6,344 bases of DNA. It comes from Eubacteriales bacterium (lineage in GTDB: Bacteria; Bacillota_A; Clostridia; Christensenellales; Aristaeellaceae). This document shows, in pieces, positions 1-6,279 of this stretch (position 1 is the stretch's first letter; every line of letters starts with the position of its first letter). The notes below the pieces were generated by a model, which worked only from the letters and a program-made list of their open reading frames with translations, searched no databases and was not told where the DNA came from. Location of the stretch: contig JAQUXV010000164.1 in the NCBI GenBank assembly GCA_028692205.1, forward strand, positions 1-6,344. The letters are read 5' to 3'. A program made the position numbers and the translations under genes.

Positions 1-216
1 TGTCACGGATCCTTTTAGAGGTAACGCCGCGTTTTCGTTTCGCGCCGGAAACCCAAATCACCAGCAAGCCTTGCGACACCGGGGTTTGAAATCGCATTAC
101 AGGGGAAGCGCCTGACTACTTCAATTCGTTTTGTTTGAAACGGTTAGGTTGTGTTGTTGTTGTTGTTGGAAAAGCGAAAACTTTTTTCTCATTTTTCCTT
201 TTTATGGAGATATCAA

Positions 217-256
217 CCGCGCGCCACCGATCTGGAGGCGCGCGGCTTGCTTTTTT
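217..256 (+). terminator. Rho-independent terminator-like hairpin, plus-strand orientation
   Basis: A perfect 9-bp all-GC stem (CCGCGCGCC at 217-225 with GGCGCGCGG at 237-245) encloses an 11-base loop and is followed, after CTTGC, by six T residues at 251-256. The T-run lies on the plus-strand 3' side. On the minus strand the bases right after the stem are TTGATATC, which is less T-rich, although an AAAAAGG-rich stretch lies further on. The orientation therefore suggests termination of a convergent plus-strand transcript that enters from the left, and no gene for it is visible in the window. A bidirectional role with the minus operon is possible. The 4-5 base gap between stem and T-run is slightly longer than ideal. 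Confidence 0.65.
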
Positions 257-289
257 CGTCCGGCAGAAACCCCGTCAACAAGGAACTTT

Positions 290-370
290 CGGTTCATACG
301 AAAACCCGGAATACGGACAACCACCCAATGTACCCATCATGCCGTTCAGGCAGCGCGGGTGGTTGAACCG
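290..370. repeat. Nested inverted repeat able to fold into a long hairpin
   Basis: Three nested complementary arms are visible. The outer arm is CGGTTCA (290-296) with TGAACCG (364-370). The middle arm is CAACCACCC (318-326) with GGGTGGTTG (357-365), perfect over 9 bp but sharing two bases with the outer arm. The inner arm is TGCC (340-343) with GGCA (349-352) around a 5-base loop. No T-run follows on either side, so it does not look like an intrinsic terminator. It could be an RNA structure in a 3' untranslated region, a remnant of a small mobile repeat, or chance. The complementarity is seen directly; the function is unknown. Confidence 0.45.
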
Positions 371-380
371 GCACTTGCGT

Positions 381-437
381 TAAAACAAAAGACGGCGGGG
401 AGCTTCACGGTATCTGTTTCCCATGAGTTCCCTGCCG
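381..437 (-). terminator. Probable rho-independent terminator of the transporter operon
   Basis: Read on the minus strand, CGGCAGGGA (437-429) pairs with TCCCCGCCG (401-393) with one A/C mismatch. Inside it TCATGG (426-421) pairs with CCGTGA (410-405) around a 10-base loop (one pair is G-U). The hairpin is followed directly by TCTTTTGTTTTA (392-381). It lies about 145 bases downstream of the stop codon of the last operon gene, which would give the mRNA a moderate 3' untranslated region. The mismatch and the interrupted T-tract make it less than ideal, but no better minus-strand candidate is present between it and the stop codon. Confidence 0.55.
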
Positions 438-583
438 CCCGGCAGTTTACAGTGCGTTTCGTTTCCCGGGTGGTTCCGGCGGATTGGGTCGCTCGTGCGC
501 CGATCATCCGGGTCGATCATTGGCGGTTTTTCCCGGCAATCCCCGCGGCGTAATTGAAGGCAAACATTCGCCCACCGTCAAGC

Positions 584-1777
584 TCAGTCAGTTGCCGCTT
601 CCAACACATCTTCGGTCGGCGTTTCAGCCCCGTCCGGTGCCGCCGCCAGATCCGGCGTTATTTCACTGCCGTCTTCCGTATCATCCATATATTCTTCGTC
701 ATCGGTTCCGTTTTCGGTACTGACCAGCACAGTCATCCCCAAACGGATATCGTCGTTGGGCGTAAAGTCAATATAGGCTTTATACGCCACATCGGAGGTG
801 CCGGATGAAGCACTGACGTGCGAGATCATCGATACGGTTCCGGGGCACATACTATCGTCCGAATCATCGTAATTAAACTCCAGCAGAATCTGGTCGCCTT
901 CATGGATATCCGCCAGATCATACTCGTCGATTTCAATCACGACCTGCATCTCGTCCCGCGGGTATACGGTCAGCAGCGTATCCCCCTTGTTGATAGTGCT
1001 TCCGGCGGACAGGTTAACCGACGCGATAATGCCGTCCACATCGGAGACAATCTGGTTGCTGGTGGCATACAGCCCGTCCAGCGTGCCGGTAACGGTTTCA
1101 AACAACAGCTGTCCTCGGGTAACGGCATCGCCGTCCTTGACGTGCATATACAGGATGCTGCCGCTTCCGCTCACGGCCACTTCGGCGGTGCGGGAAACCG
1201 TTCCCCGCCCGATGCGGCTGGTGCTGGCGTAATCCGACGAGCGGTAGAGGTTCACCGTCTCCTCCATCAGCAGTTCGCCCGAAGTGGTTTCCACCGTGTA
1301 GGTGGTGCCGCTGGTCGCGGTGATGGTGCCAACGGCGGTGTTGCCGTTGCTGGAATAATAGCTTTCAATATATACGGTCTCGCCGATGTTCACATACTTG
1401 TTGTCGCTGTCGCTGTACGCCTTCTGGATATCGGCGGTGATGGTATATTTGCTGTCCGGCTCGATGTAGAGCACCGCGCCCACACGGCTTACCACGTCGT
1501 CCACCGCATCCCCGGGCTGCCCGAAAACGCCGGTTACCACGCCGTTGGTGGACGCGTATACTTTGGTAGTCTCCACCTCGGCAATCACATCCCCGACGCT
1601 GATCTCATCCCCCTCGCGCAGCCGGAAGGAGCTGACCGTTCCGCCAAACGGAGCCGTTACGCTGACGGACTCGCTGGAAACCACCGTGCCGTCGAACGTT
1701 GTTTCCGCCGCCGCGCTGCCCATCAGCACAACGCTCAGCATAAGGCTCAGCGCAGCAAGCAGAATCTTCTTTTTCAT
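584..1777 (-). CDS. Secreted HlyD-like adaptor with two tandem lipoyl/barrel modules
   Basis: This 397-residue protein begins with a Sec signal peptide (MKKK, hydrophobic core to about residue 20, likely cleavage after SAAA at 24). It has no further membrane segment and no lipobox, so it is probably released or held by protein contacts outside the membrane. Two similar modules follow. Module 1 has biotinyl-lipoyl half-motifs at about 40-70 (GGTVSSFRLREGDEISVGD) and 78-106, then a barrel-like stretch at 110-180 (ADIQKAYSDSDNKYVNIGE). Module 2 has half-motifs at about 199-228 (VKDGDAVTRGQLL) and 243-272 (DGIIASVNLSAGSTINKGD), then a barrel at 275-355 (VVIEIDEYDLADIHEGDQ). The C-terminus (357-397) is an acidic, probably disordered tail. 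There is no coiled-coil hairpin. The start is supported by AGGAGG (1785-1790) 7 bases upstream; the gap from the permease gene is 18 bases. As the last operon gene it is inferred to be a second accessory adaptor of the ABC transporter. The adaptor-family assignment is firm; its role is inferred. Confidence 0.88.
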   Translation of the reverse strand: MKKKILLAALSLMLSVVLMGSAAAETTFDGTVVSSESVSVTAPFGGTVSSFRLREGDEISVGDVIAEVETTKVYASTNGVVTGVFGQPGDAVDDVVSRVGAVLYIEPDSKYTITADIQKAYSDSDNKYVNIGETVYIESYYSSNGNTAVGTITATSGTTYTVETTSGELLMEETVNLYRSSDYASTSRIGRGTVSRTAEVAVSGSGSILYMHVKDGDAVTRGQLLFETVTGTLDGLYATSNQIVSDVDGIIASVNLSAGSTINKGDTLLTVYPRDEMQVVIEIDEYDLADIHEGDQILLEFNYDDSDDSMCPGTVSMISHVSASSGTSDVAYKAYIDFTPNDDIRLGMTVLVSTENGTDDEEYMDDTEDGSEITPDLAAAPDGAETPTEDVLEAATD

Positions 1778-1784
1778 CGTGAAT

Positions 1785-1790
1785 CCTCCT
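1785..1790 (-). promoter_or_regulatory. Shine-Dalgarno site of the secreted double adaptor
   Basis: AGGAGG on the minus strand lies 7 bases before the ATG at 1777 and within the 18-base gap after the permease stop codon. It fixes the MKKK signal-peptide start and suggests strong independent initiation for the last operon gene. Confidence 0.85.
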
Positions 1791-1795
1791 TCGTT

Positions 1796-3016
1796 TTACA
1801 TGCGTCGCAACGCGTCGATAGGGTTCAGATTGCTGGCTTTCCGTGCCGGCGACCAACCAAACAGGATGCCGACCGCGGCGGAAAAGCCCACGCCAAGCGC
1901 AATCGCGCTATAGGAGATTGTAAAGGTTGTCCCCATGATCTGGCACAGGATGGCGGACAGCGCAATGCCCAATACAACCCCCATAATCCCACCGATCATC
2001 GACAACAGAAACGCCTCGATTAAAAACTGAATCTGGATCTGCGAGGGTTCCGCGCCGATGGCCTTTTTCAGGCCAATCTCCACGGTACGTTCGGTAACGC
2101 TGGTCAGCATCATGTTCATAATGCCGATGCCGCCGACGATCAGGGAGATGGAGGCAATGCCGCCCAGCAGGGCGCTCATCATGGAGAGCATGCTGTCCAT
2201 GGTTTCCTGTATGCTGTCCATCGTGGTGATTTCGTAGGTATCGTCTTCATAGCTGAACAGCGCGTCCATATAATTGCCGATCGTCGTCTGCACCGCGTCG
2301 GAGTAGTCCGCGTCGTCCACATACACAGTAATGGAATTTACCAGCGTTTCGCTGTTCATTTTCAGCACCGTTGTGTACGGCGCATAAATATTGCTTGTGC
2401 TACCGGAAACGATATCCGAAATGGATTCGTCGTCCGAATCGTTCAAAACGCCAATCACGGTAAAGCTGAGGTTATTCAAATAAAGGTTCTGGCCTACCGG
2501 GTCCACCCCGTAGAAAAACTCATCCACGATATCCGAATCGATCAGGCAGACGCGGGACATATCATCCATGTCAATCTGGTTAAAAGTGCGCCCACGGGCA
2601 ACCGCGTCGGTCGTGGTGAAATAGTAGGCGTTCTTCCCCGCCAGCGTTATATCGCTTTCATATTCGCTGCCGCGCGCCACGCTGATCGTGGCCGATACGC
2701 TGGGCGTTACGCCGGTAATGTGGTCCAGCGCCGTTATCTCATCGAGATTTTCCGACGTAAGGCCCGCCTGCATATCGTTACCGGTTACGGAAACGGTCAT
2801 CGTGCCCGCGCCCATGGAGGTAAACGAGTCCGAAATCGAGGTGGATACACCCGACACCGTCGTGATCAGCGCAATGACCGCGGTAACGCCGATCATGATG
2901 CCCAGAATGGTCAGGAAGGAGCGCAGGCGGTTCTGCGTGATATTGGCGATAGACATCGACACGCTTTCAGTGAACATGTAAAATCCGCCGAACAGCCGAT
3001 GAAAAAAGTTCTTCAC
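1796..3016 (-). CDS. MacB/YknZ-type ABC transporter permease
   Basis: This 406-residue integral membrane protein has the MacB/FtsX-superfamily layout. A short cytoplasmic N-terminus carries the typical NRLRSFLTILGIMIGV entry into membrane helix 1 (about 34-56). A large extracellular MacB_PCD-type domain follows at about 57-275. The FtsX domain has helix 2 (278-304, with GGIGIMNMML), the cytoplasmic coupling segment ERTVEIGLKKAIGA (309-322) that contacts the ATPase, helix 3 (330-357) and helix 4 (370-390). It ends in SPARKASNLNPIDALRRM, the usual family C-terminus. The length fits stand-alone permeases that lack the fused ATPase of Gram-negative MacB. The start is GTG at 3016, in the overlap GTGA with the ATPase stop codon and preceded by AGGAGG (3027-3032). 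An internal ATG at residue 14 would also keep helix 1 but has no good binding site. The family couples ATP hydrolysis to extracytoplasmic conformational changes that drive export (drugs, peptides, lipids); the substrate cannot be told here. Confidence 0.97.
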   Translation of the reverse strand: MKNFFHRLFGGFYMFTESVSMSIANITQNRLRSFLTILGIMIGVTAVIALITTVSGVSTSISDSFTSMGAGTMTVSVTGNDMQAGLTSENLDEITALDHITGVTPSVSATISVARGSEYESDITLAGKNAYYFTTTDAVARGRTFNQIDMDDMSRVCLIDSDIVDEFFYGVDPVGQNLYLNNLSFTVIGVLNDSDDESISDIVSGSTSNIYAPYTTVLKMNSETLVNSITVYVDDADYSDAVQTTIGNYMDALFSYEDDTYEITTMDSIQETMDSMLSMMSALLGGIASISLIVGGIGIMNMMLTSVTERTVEIGLKKAIGAEPSQIQIQFLIEAFLLSMIGGIMGVVLGIALSAILCQIMGTTFTISYSAIALGVGFSAAVGILFGWSPARKASNLNPIDALRRM

Positions 3017-3717
3017 GCAAATGTCGCCTCCTCTACCTCGGTTAATTCCCCATCGATAATATTCACCACGCGCTTGGCATGCCGGGCCACATGCAGGTCA
3101 TGCGTAATCATGATAATGGTGTGTCCGTCGTTGTTCAACTCCTGAAACAGCTCCATAATCTGCTGGCCGGTCGTCTGATCCAGCGCGCCGGTCGGTTCGT
3201 CGGCCAAAAGCAGCGTCGGGTTGGTTACCAACGCGCGCGCAATGGCGACGCGCTGCTGCTGGCCGCCGGAAAGCATATTGGGGCGGTGGTGGATGCGATC
3301 CTGCAAGCCCACCTTCACCAGCATTTCCTCGGCGCGGCGGGCGCGCTCCTTGGGCCGCACGCCCGCGTAAATCAGCGGAAGCTCCACGTTCTTCATGGCA
3401 TCCAGCTTGGGTAGCATCTGCGAGTTCTGGAAAATAAAGCCCACCTCTCGGCTGCGAATCTGCGCCAGCTCTTTTTCATCCAGATCGTCGATTACGCTGT
3501 TATGGAGGATATACTCGCCCGTCGTCGCCTTATCCAGACAGCCGATAATGTTCATCAGTGTGGATTTGCCGCTTCCCGAAGGGCCGAGCACCGAGAGGTA
3601 CTCGCCTTTGTTGATATCCAGATTGATGCCCTTCAGGATCGTTGTTTCGTCGTCCCCCAGCGGATAGGTTTTAATGATATCGCGCATACGGAAGAAGATT
3701 TCCTTGTTATCACCCAT
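3013..3717 (-). CDS. MacB/LolD/YknY-type ABC transporter ATP-binding protein
   Basis: This complete 234-residue nucleotide-binding subunit energises the adjacent permease. It shows the A-loop region (TYPLGDDE, 17-24), Walker [10 protein letters not shown] (45-53), Q-loop Q97 in [12 protein letters not shown], signature LSGGQQQR (149-156), Walker B LLLADEP (169-175), D-loop GALD (177-180) and the switch histidine H206 in ITHD. Every catalytic element is intact. The motifs DIIKTYPLG and [10 protein letters not shown] are typical of the LolD/MacB subfamily. The protein lacks membrane segments and should act as a homodimer under the permease. Its ATG start lies 17 bases after the adaptor stop codon, with GAGAGG 10 bases and AAGGAG 13 bases upstream. 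Its last bases overlap the permease start by four, which implies coupled translation in matched amounts. I leave the gene symbol empty because macB, lolD and yknY cannot be separated from the sequence alone. Confidence 0.98.
   Translation of the reverse strand: MGDNKEIFFRMRDIIKTYPLGDDETTILKGINLDINKGEYLSVLGPSGSGKSTLMNIIGCLDKATTGEYILHNSVIDDLDEKELAQIRSREVGFIFQNSQMLPKLDAMKNVELPLIYAGVRPKERARRAEEMLVKVGLQDRIHHRPNMLSGGQQQRVAIARALVTNPTLLLADEPTGALDQTTGQQIMELFQELNNDGHTIIMITHDLHVARHAKRVVNIIDGELTEVEEATFA
3027..3032 (-). promoter_or_regulatory. Shine-Dalgarno site deciding the permease GTG start
   Basis: AGGAGG on the minus strand sits inside the 3' end of the ATPase gene, 10 bases before the GTG at 3016. 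It supports the unusual GTG start that overlaps the ATPase stop codon as GTGA, over the internal ATG 13 codons later, which has no purine-rich site. Confidence 0.8.
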
Positions 3718-3734
3718 TCTGCGTCATCCTCTCC

Positions 3735-4778
3735 TTATGGCATTCCGCCGCCTCCGCCGAAATTGCCGCCGCCGCCCATATTGCCGCCACCCATGTTGCC
3801 GCCGCCGAAATTGCCGCCGCTGGGCATTCCGCCGCTGCTGGTGGTGCTTTGTGTGGAACTGCCCGTAAGGGAGGAGAACAGGCTCGCAAGGCCGCTGCTG
3901 CTAGAAGCGCTGGACTCGACCTCAACATAAACGGTGTCGCCTTCGCTTAAGCCGCTTGTAATCTCTACGTAATTATCGTTATCCACGCCTAGTTCCACCT
4001 GCACCTGCTCCATATCGCCATCCTCGTTCTTCATCAGGACGAAGGCGCTGTTGTCGCCGGTAAAACTCAGCGCGTCGCGGTTCAGGATGATGACGTCGTC
4101 GGCTTCATCCTCCGGAATGGTCACGGTTACCTGCATACCGGGCAGAACGTTCTCCGTGCCGGAGAACTCTGCCGTAACGGTGTAGTAGGCTGTGGAATTG
4201 CCGCCGGACGAAATGCGGTTGATGTGGGATATCGTGCTGTCAAACGTCTGGTCCAGCGCTGTAACCGAAATTTCACACGCCTCGCCGACAGCCAGATCGG
4301 TTACGGAATACTCATCCACCCGCACGGATACCTGGAGATTCCTGAAATCAACAATCTGGATCAGGCTCGCGTTGGCGCTGATCTCGTCGCCTTCCTCCAC
4401 GGAGATCTCGTTCACTTCACCGTCGAAATCCGCCTTGAACACTTCGCCGTCGGAAAGGCGCATTAGCTTATCGCCCAGCGCTACGGATTCGCCTTCCGAC
4501 ACGTAAATCTTCCGCACGGTCGCGGCCGATCCGGAGGTCATGGTTTCGCTGTTGACCACGCTGATCGTTCCGCTGAAGCTCATCGAGTTGGAAATGGAGC
4601 CGCGTGTCGCCGTGTAGCTGTCGTACGTCGTGGTTGCGCTTGCGGTAAGGTCCGGCAGCACAAACAGGTAGAACGCGCCTGCCAGCAACGCCAGGAAGAT
4701 CAGCCAGCCGATCAGCTTCTTAATCCTTTTGGCGCGCTTCTTTTTCTTGATTTTCTGGTTCTTCTCCGCTTCGGTCAT
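3735..4778 (-). CDS. Membrane-anchored HlyD/MacA/YknX-type adaptor with Gly-rich tail
   Basis: This 347-residue adaptor of the adjacent ABC transporter has a very basic cytoplasmic stub (residues 9-21, almost all Lys/Arg/Ile) and one membrane helix (about 22-42), giving an N-in topology without signal cleavage. Outside the membrane the two biotinyl-lipoyl half-motifs (about 82-109, VRKIYVSEGESVALGDKL; and 113-143, DGEVNEISVEEGDEISANA) are joined by only a few residues. There is therefore no coiled-coil hairpin of the kind that reaches TolC in Gram-negative cells. A beta-barrel (about 147-222, ending LPGMQVTVTIPE) and a membrane-proximal domain (228-288, SGLSEGDTVYVEVES) follow. A Ser/Thr linker (289-315) then leads to a Gly-rich tail (316-347). 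The ATG start is supported by GAGGTG 7 bases upstream, which overlaps the stop codon of the preceding gene. The gene order adaptor-ATPase-permease matches Bacillus yknXYZ. The substrate is unknown. Confidence 0.95.
   Translation of the reverse strand: MTEAEKNQKIKKKKRAKRIKKLIGWLIFLALLAGAFYLFVLPDLTASATTTYDSYTATRGSISNSMSFSGTISVVNSETMTSGSAATVRKIYVSEGESVALGDKLMRLSDGEVFKADFDGEVNEISVEEGDEISANASLIQIVDFRNLQVSVRVDEYSVTDLAVGEACEISVTALDQTFDSTISHINRISSGGNSTAYYTVTAEFSGTENVLPGMQVTVTIPEDEADDVIILNRDALSFTGDNSAFVLMKNEDGDMEQVQVELGVDNDNYVEITSGLSEGDTVYVEVESSASSSSGLASLFSSLTGSSTQSTTSSGGMPSGGNFGGGNMGGGNMGGGGNFGGGGGMP
3738..3835 (-). repeat. Short in-frame repeats encoding the Gly/Asn/Met/Phe tail
   Basis: The 3' end of the adaptor gene consists of degenerate 15-18 base units, read on the minus strand as variants of GGCGGCAAT followed by TTC or ATG and GGC codons. 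They encode alternating G(n)NF and G(n)NM units, with GGMP at both ends of the tail. The units NF-NM-NM-NF are arranged almost symmetrically. Such DNA is prone to slippage, so the unit number may differ between strains. Gly/Met-rich tails occur in other clostridial adaptors of this type as far as I recall; their function is not established here. Confidence 0.75.
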
Positions 4779-4789
4779 TCCGCTTCACC

Positions 4790-6271
4790 TCATCCCTGCC
4801 GGTCCGCGAACACGGTTGTGTCCTCTTGCCCAAAGGGCCGGTCAAGCATTTCCATCGTGCCGTTATAAAGATCGTAGTAATACAGCTCGCTGGTTTCGTC
4901 GTTGGTCATCTCATAGGTTTCTCCGTCTACGCTTACCTGTACTTTCAGGTCGTCGCCCTCCATCCGGATGGTGTAAACGAAGTCTTTGCTGGCAATTCCC
5001 GCCGCACGATACAGGTTGTACCGGATGCCCGCCGTGAACCCTGCGGTAGAGAGCGCTGTCGCCTGCTCGCCTATGGAGAGCACCAGATAGTCGATGCCGC
5101 TGGCCGCCAGCTTTTTATAGACCGAGCCGTCAAACGTCCAGCTGTAGGCGTAACCCCCATCCTCCGTTTGCTCCGCATCGGCGTCGCTCGCGGTCAGGAT
5201 GAGCGTATCGACCGCCTCATCCCCGTCCGCTGCGTCGGTCAGCTCCGCTCCGTCGCCGTTCCAATCGGTGAAGCTTGCGTTGAAGGAAGCAGCTTCTTCG
5301 TCCGTATTCGGCGTATTGCCCCGTGCCCGCCTAAGGCTGAGCCCCAGCGCCTGATCGCCGATGGTCAAAGTATCCATCGCGCCGGTTTCCACTACCAGGT
5401 CCACGCCGTTATACGGGGTAACGGTGGTGTAGGTGGAAGCGGAGTAATAAACCGTGCGTGTGGTGCTTCCACTGGAATAACCACCGCTGGAGGAACCGCC
5501 GTCGTATGAGCCATCGCCCGAATTATCAGTCAGGGTAATCGGCTCGCCCCATACGGCGATGTTGCCCACATTATCCTTTACACCCAGCGTTCCCGCGGGA
5601 ATAATACCAGCAGAATTATAGATAAACGAGCACCAGTAAACGTTTTGTCCGAACTCGCTCAGGCTGTATTCCCAGATGGGCCAGGGCACGCTCGCATCCA
5701 GCGTAACATTCATTTCCGTTGTGCTCAGCCCGCTTGCCGCATCAACTGAATACAGGTAGACCGTATTGTCTTCCCCGGTTTTGCAGAGCAGCACAGGGGC
5801 TTCGTCGTCATAGTAGACATAATAGGGGATCGAATCGGCGTAATTCGTTGAATCGTCCTCGTCGGCGACCCGGAAAATCATCACGTAAGGCGTCGTCTCC
5901 GTTGTCAGGCCAAGGTTGCCGATCACAAATCCGTCGGATATCGCGGTAAACGCTTCACCGTCCACCGACACACTGTACTGGTAGGTATTGTCGGTTAGCG
6001 TATCGTCGAAAGTATAGGCAATCGCGGCTCCGGCGTTAAACCATATTGCGTCATCGACAAGGCTTTCGGCAGGAGCCTGCCCCCCAACGGTGACCGACAC
6101 GTTGGTAATCGTCGCTTCGGTTGTCGAGTCCGGCGCATCGTATTCGCTGTCGTCCAGCTGCATGCCGACCCAAACATAGGTCGCCTCTTCGGCCAGCGCC
6201 GTAATTGTCAGCGGGATGACACCCGCCAGCAGGCACAGTGTCAAAAGCCACGCAAGCACTCGCTTTTTCAT
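4790..6271 (-). CDS. Secreted acidic protein with Ig-like domain, function unknown
   Basis: I do not recognise this 493-residue protein as a named family. It has a clear signal peptide (MKKR, hydrophobic core about 5-20, likely cleavage after TALA at 27) and no later membrane helix, lipobox or sortase motif, so it should be secreted. The mature part is rich in Asp, Glu, Ser, Thr and Tyr and looks all-beta. A first domain covers about 30-150. The segment 155-248 has the pattern of bacterial Ig-like domains (DDEAPVL, VDAASGLS, then VKDNVGNIAVW). A Gly/Ser linker spans 251-269. A C-terminal region (about 285-480) contains DTLTIGDQALGLSL, IDYLVLSIG and YYYDLYNGTMEML. Only two cysteines remain (163, 214). 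I chose the ATG at 6271 because AAGGAG lies 11 bases upstream. The ATG at 6280 overlaps the preceding stop codon as TGATG and would add MDT; the GTG at 6283 lies inside the binding site. Being 11 bases ahead of the adaptor, it is likely a partner, receptor or substrate of the transporter, which is inference. Confidence 0.9.
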   Translation of the reverse strand: MKKRVLAWLLTLCLLAGVIPLTITALAEEATYVWVGMQLDDSEYDAPDSTTEATITNVSVTVGGQAPAESLVDDAIWFNAGAAIAYTFDDTLTDNTYQYSVSVDGEAFTAISDGFVIGNLGLTTETTPYVMIFRVADEDDSTNYADSIPYYVYYDDEAPVLLCKTGEDNTVYLYSVDAASGLSTTEMNVTLDASVPWPIWEYSLSEFGQNVYWCSFIYNSAGIIPAGTLGVKDNVGNIAVWGEPITLTDNSGDGSYDGGSSSGGYSSGSTTRTVYYSASTYTTVTPYNGVDLVVETGAMDTLTIGDQALGLSLRRARGNTPNTDEEAASFNASFTDWNGDGAELTDAADGDEAVDTLILTASDADAEQTEDGGYAYSWTFDGSVYKKLAASGIDYLVLSIGEQATALSTAGFTAGIRYNLYRAAGIASKDFVYTIRMEGDDLKVQVSVDGETYEMTNDETSELYYYDLYNGTMEMLDRPFGQEDTTVFADRQG

Positions 6272-6279
6272 GGTGTCCA

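Larger units (their letters stand above)
1..583. other. Intergenic region with terminator-like structures and no convincing complete gene
   Basis: This is the only long stretch without a well-supported gene. The open frames across it are short, overlap one another, lack good ribosome binding sites and resemble no protein I know. Three plus-strand frames enter from the left edge and stop at 18, 89 and 115; the one ending at 89 (C-terminal residues SKPCDTGV) could be the 3' end of a convergent gene, but it is too short to judge. On the minus strand a frame starting at an ATG at 97 runs off the left edge without a visible ribosome binding site. The region contains a plus-strand terminator-like hairpin, a nested inverted repeat and a minus-strand terminator candidate, each listed separately. 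Between 438 and 583 I see only a short CTGCC/GGCAG hairpin (432-445), a 7-base direct repeat (501 and 514) and otherwise unique sequence. A (GTT)5 run lies at 153-167. Confidence 0.7.

Noticed and set aside
2..115. Plus-strand open end that could be the 3' part of a convergent gene
   Set aside because: Two frames (stops at 89 and 115) are equally possible and neither is recognisable, so no CDS was assigned. It is described in the intergenic entry.
121..192. Minus-strand 23-codon frame (MRKKFSLF, then five Gln) preceded by AAAGGA
   Set aside because: The binding-site spacing is only about 4 bases, the Gln run is just the (GTT)5 repeat, and it sits downstream of the operon terminator. This is too weak to call a gene.
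501..520. Direct repeat CGATCAT at 501-507 and 514-520 as a possible operator
   Set aside because: It lies downstream of the operon with no promoter nearby, and a 7-base repeat is expected by chance.
131..553. Plus-strand open frame of 140 codons across the intergenic region
   Set aside because: It starts at TTG without a ribosome binding site, has a Cys run from the GTT repeat, spans the terminator stem and nested repeat, and overlaps two other open frames without any domain signal.
818..2023. Plus-strand open frame of 401 codons opposite the second adaptor and the permease end
   Set aside because: It lies antisense to two genes with clear signal peptide, lipoyl and FtsX motifs. Its translation is rich in His, Arg, Gln and Asn with no domain, and it has no ribosome binding site. 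It is a reflection of codon bias on the other strand.
3735..3835. Short repeats considered as a CRISPR array or tandem-repeat locus
   Set aside because: The units are in-frame degenerate Gly-Gly-Asn codons inside a gene, without spacers.
4826..5509. Plus-strand open frame of 227 codons opposite the secreted Ig-like gene
   Set aside because: It is antisense to a gene with a good start, signal peptide and domain pattern. The translation is Arg/Val/His-rich and featureless.
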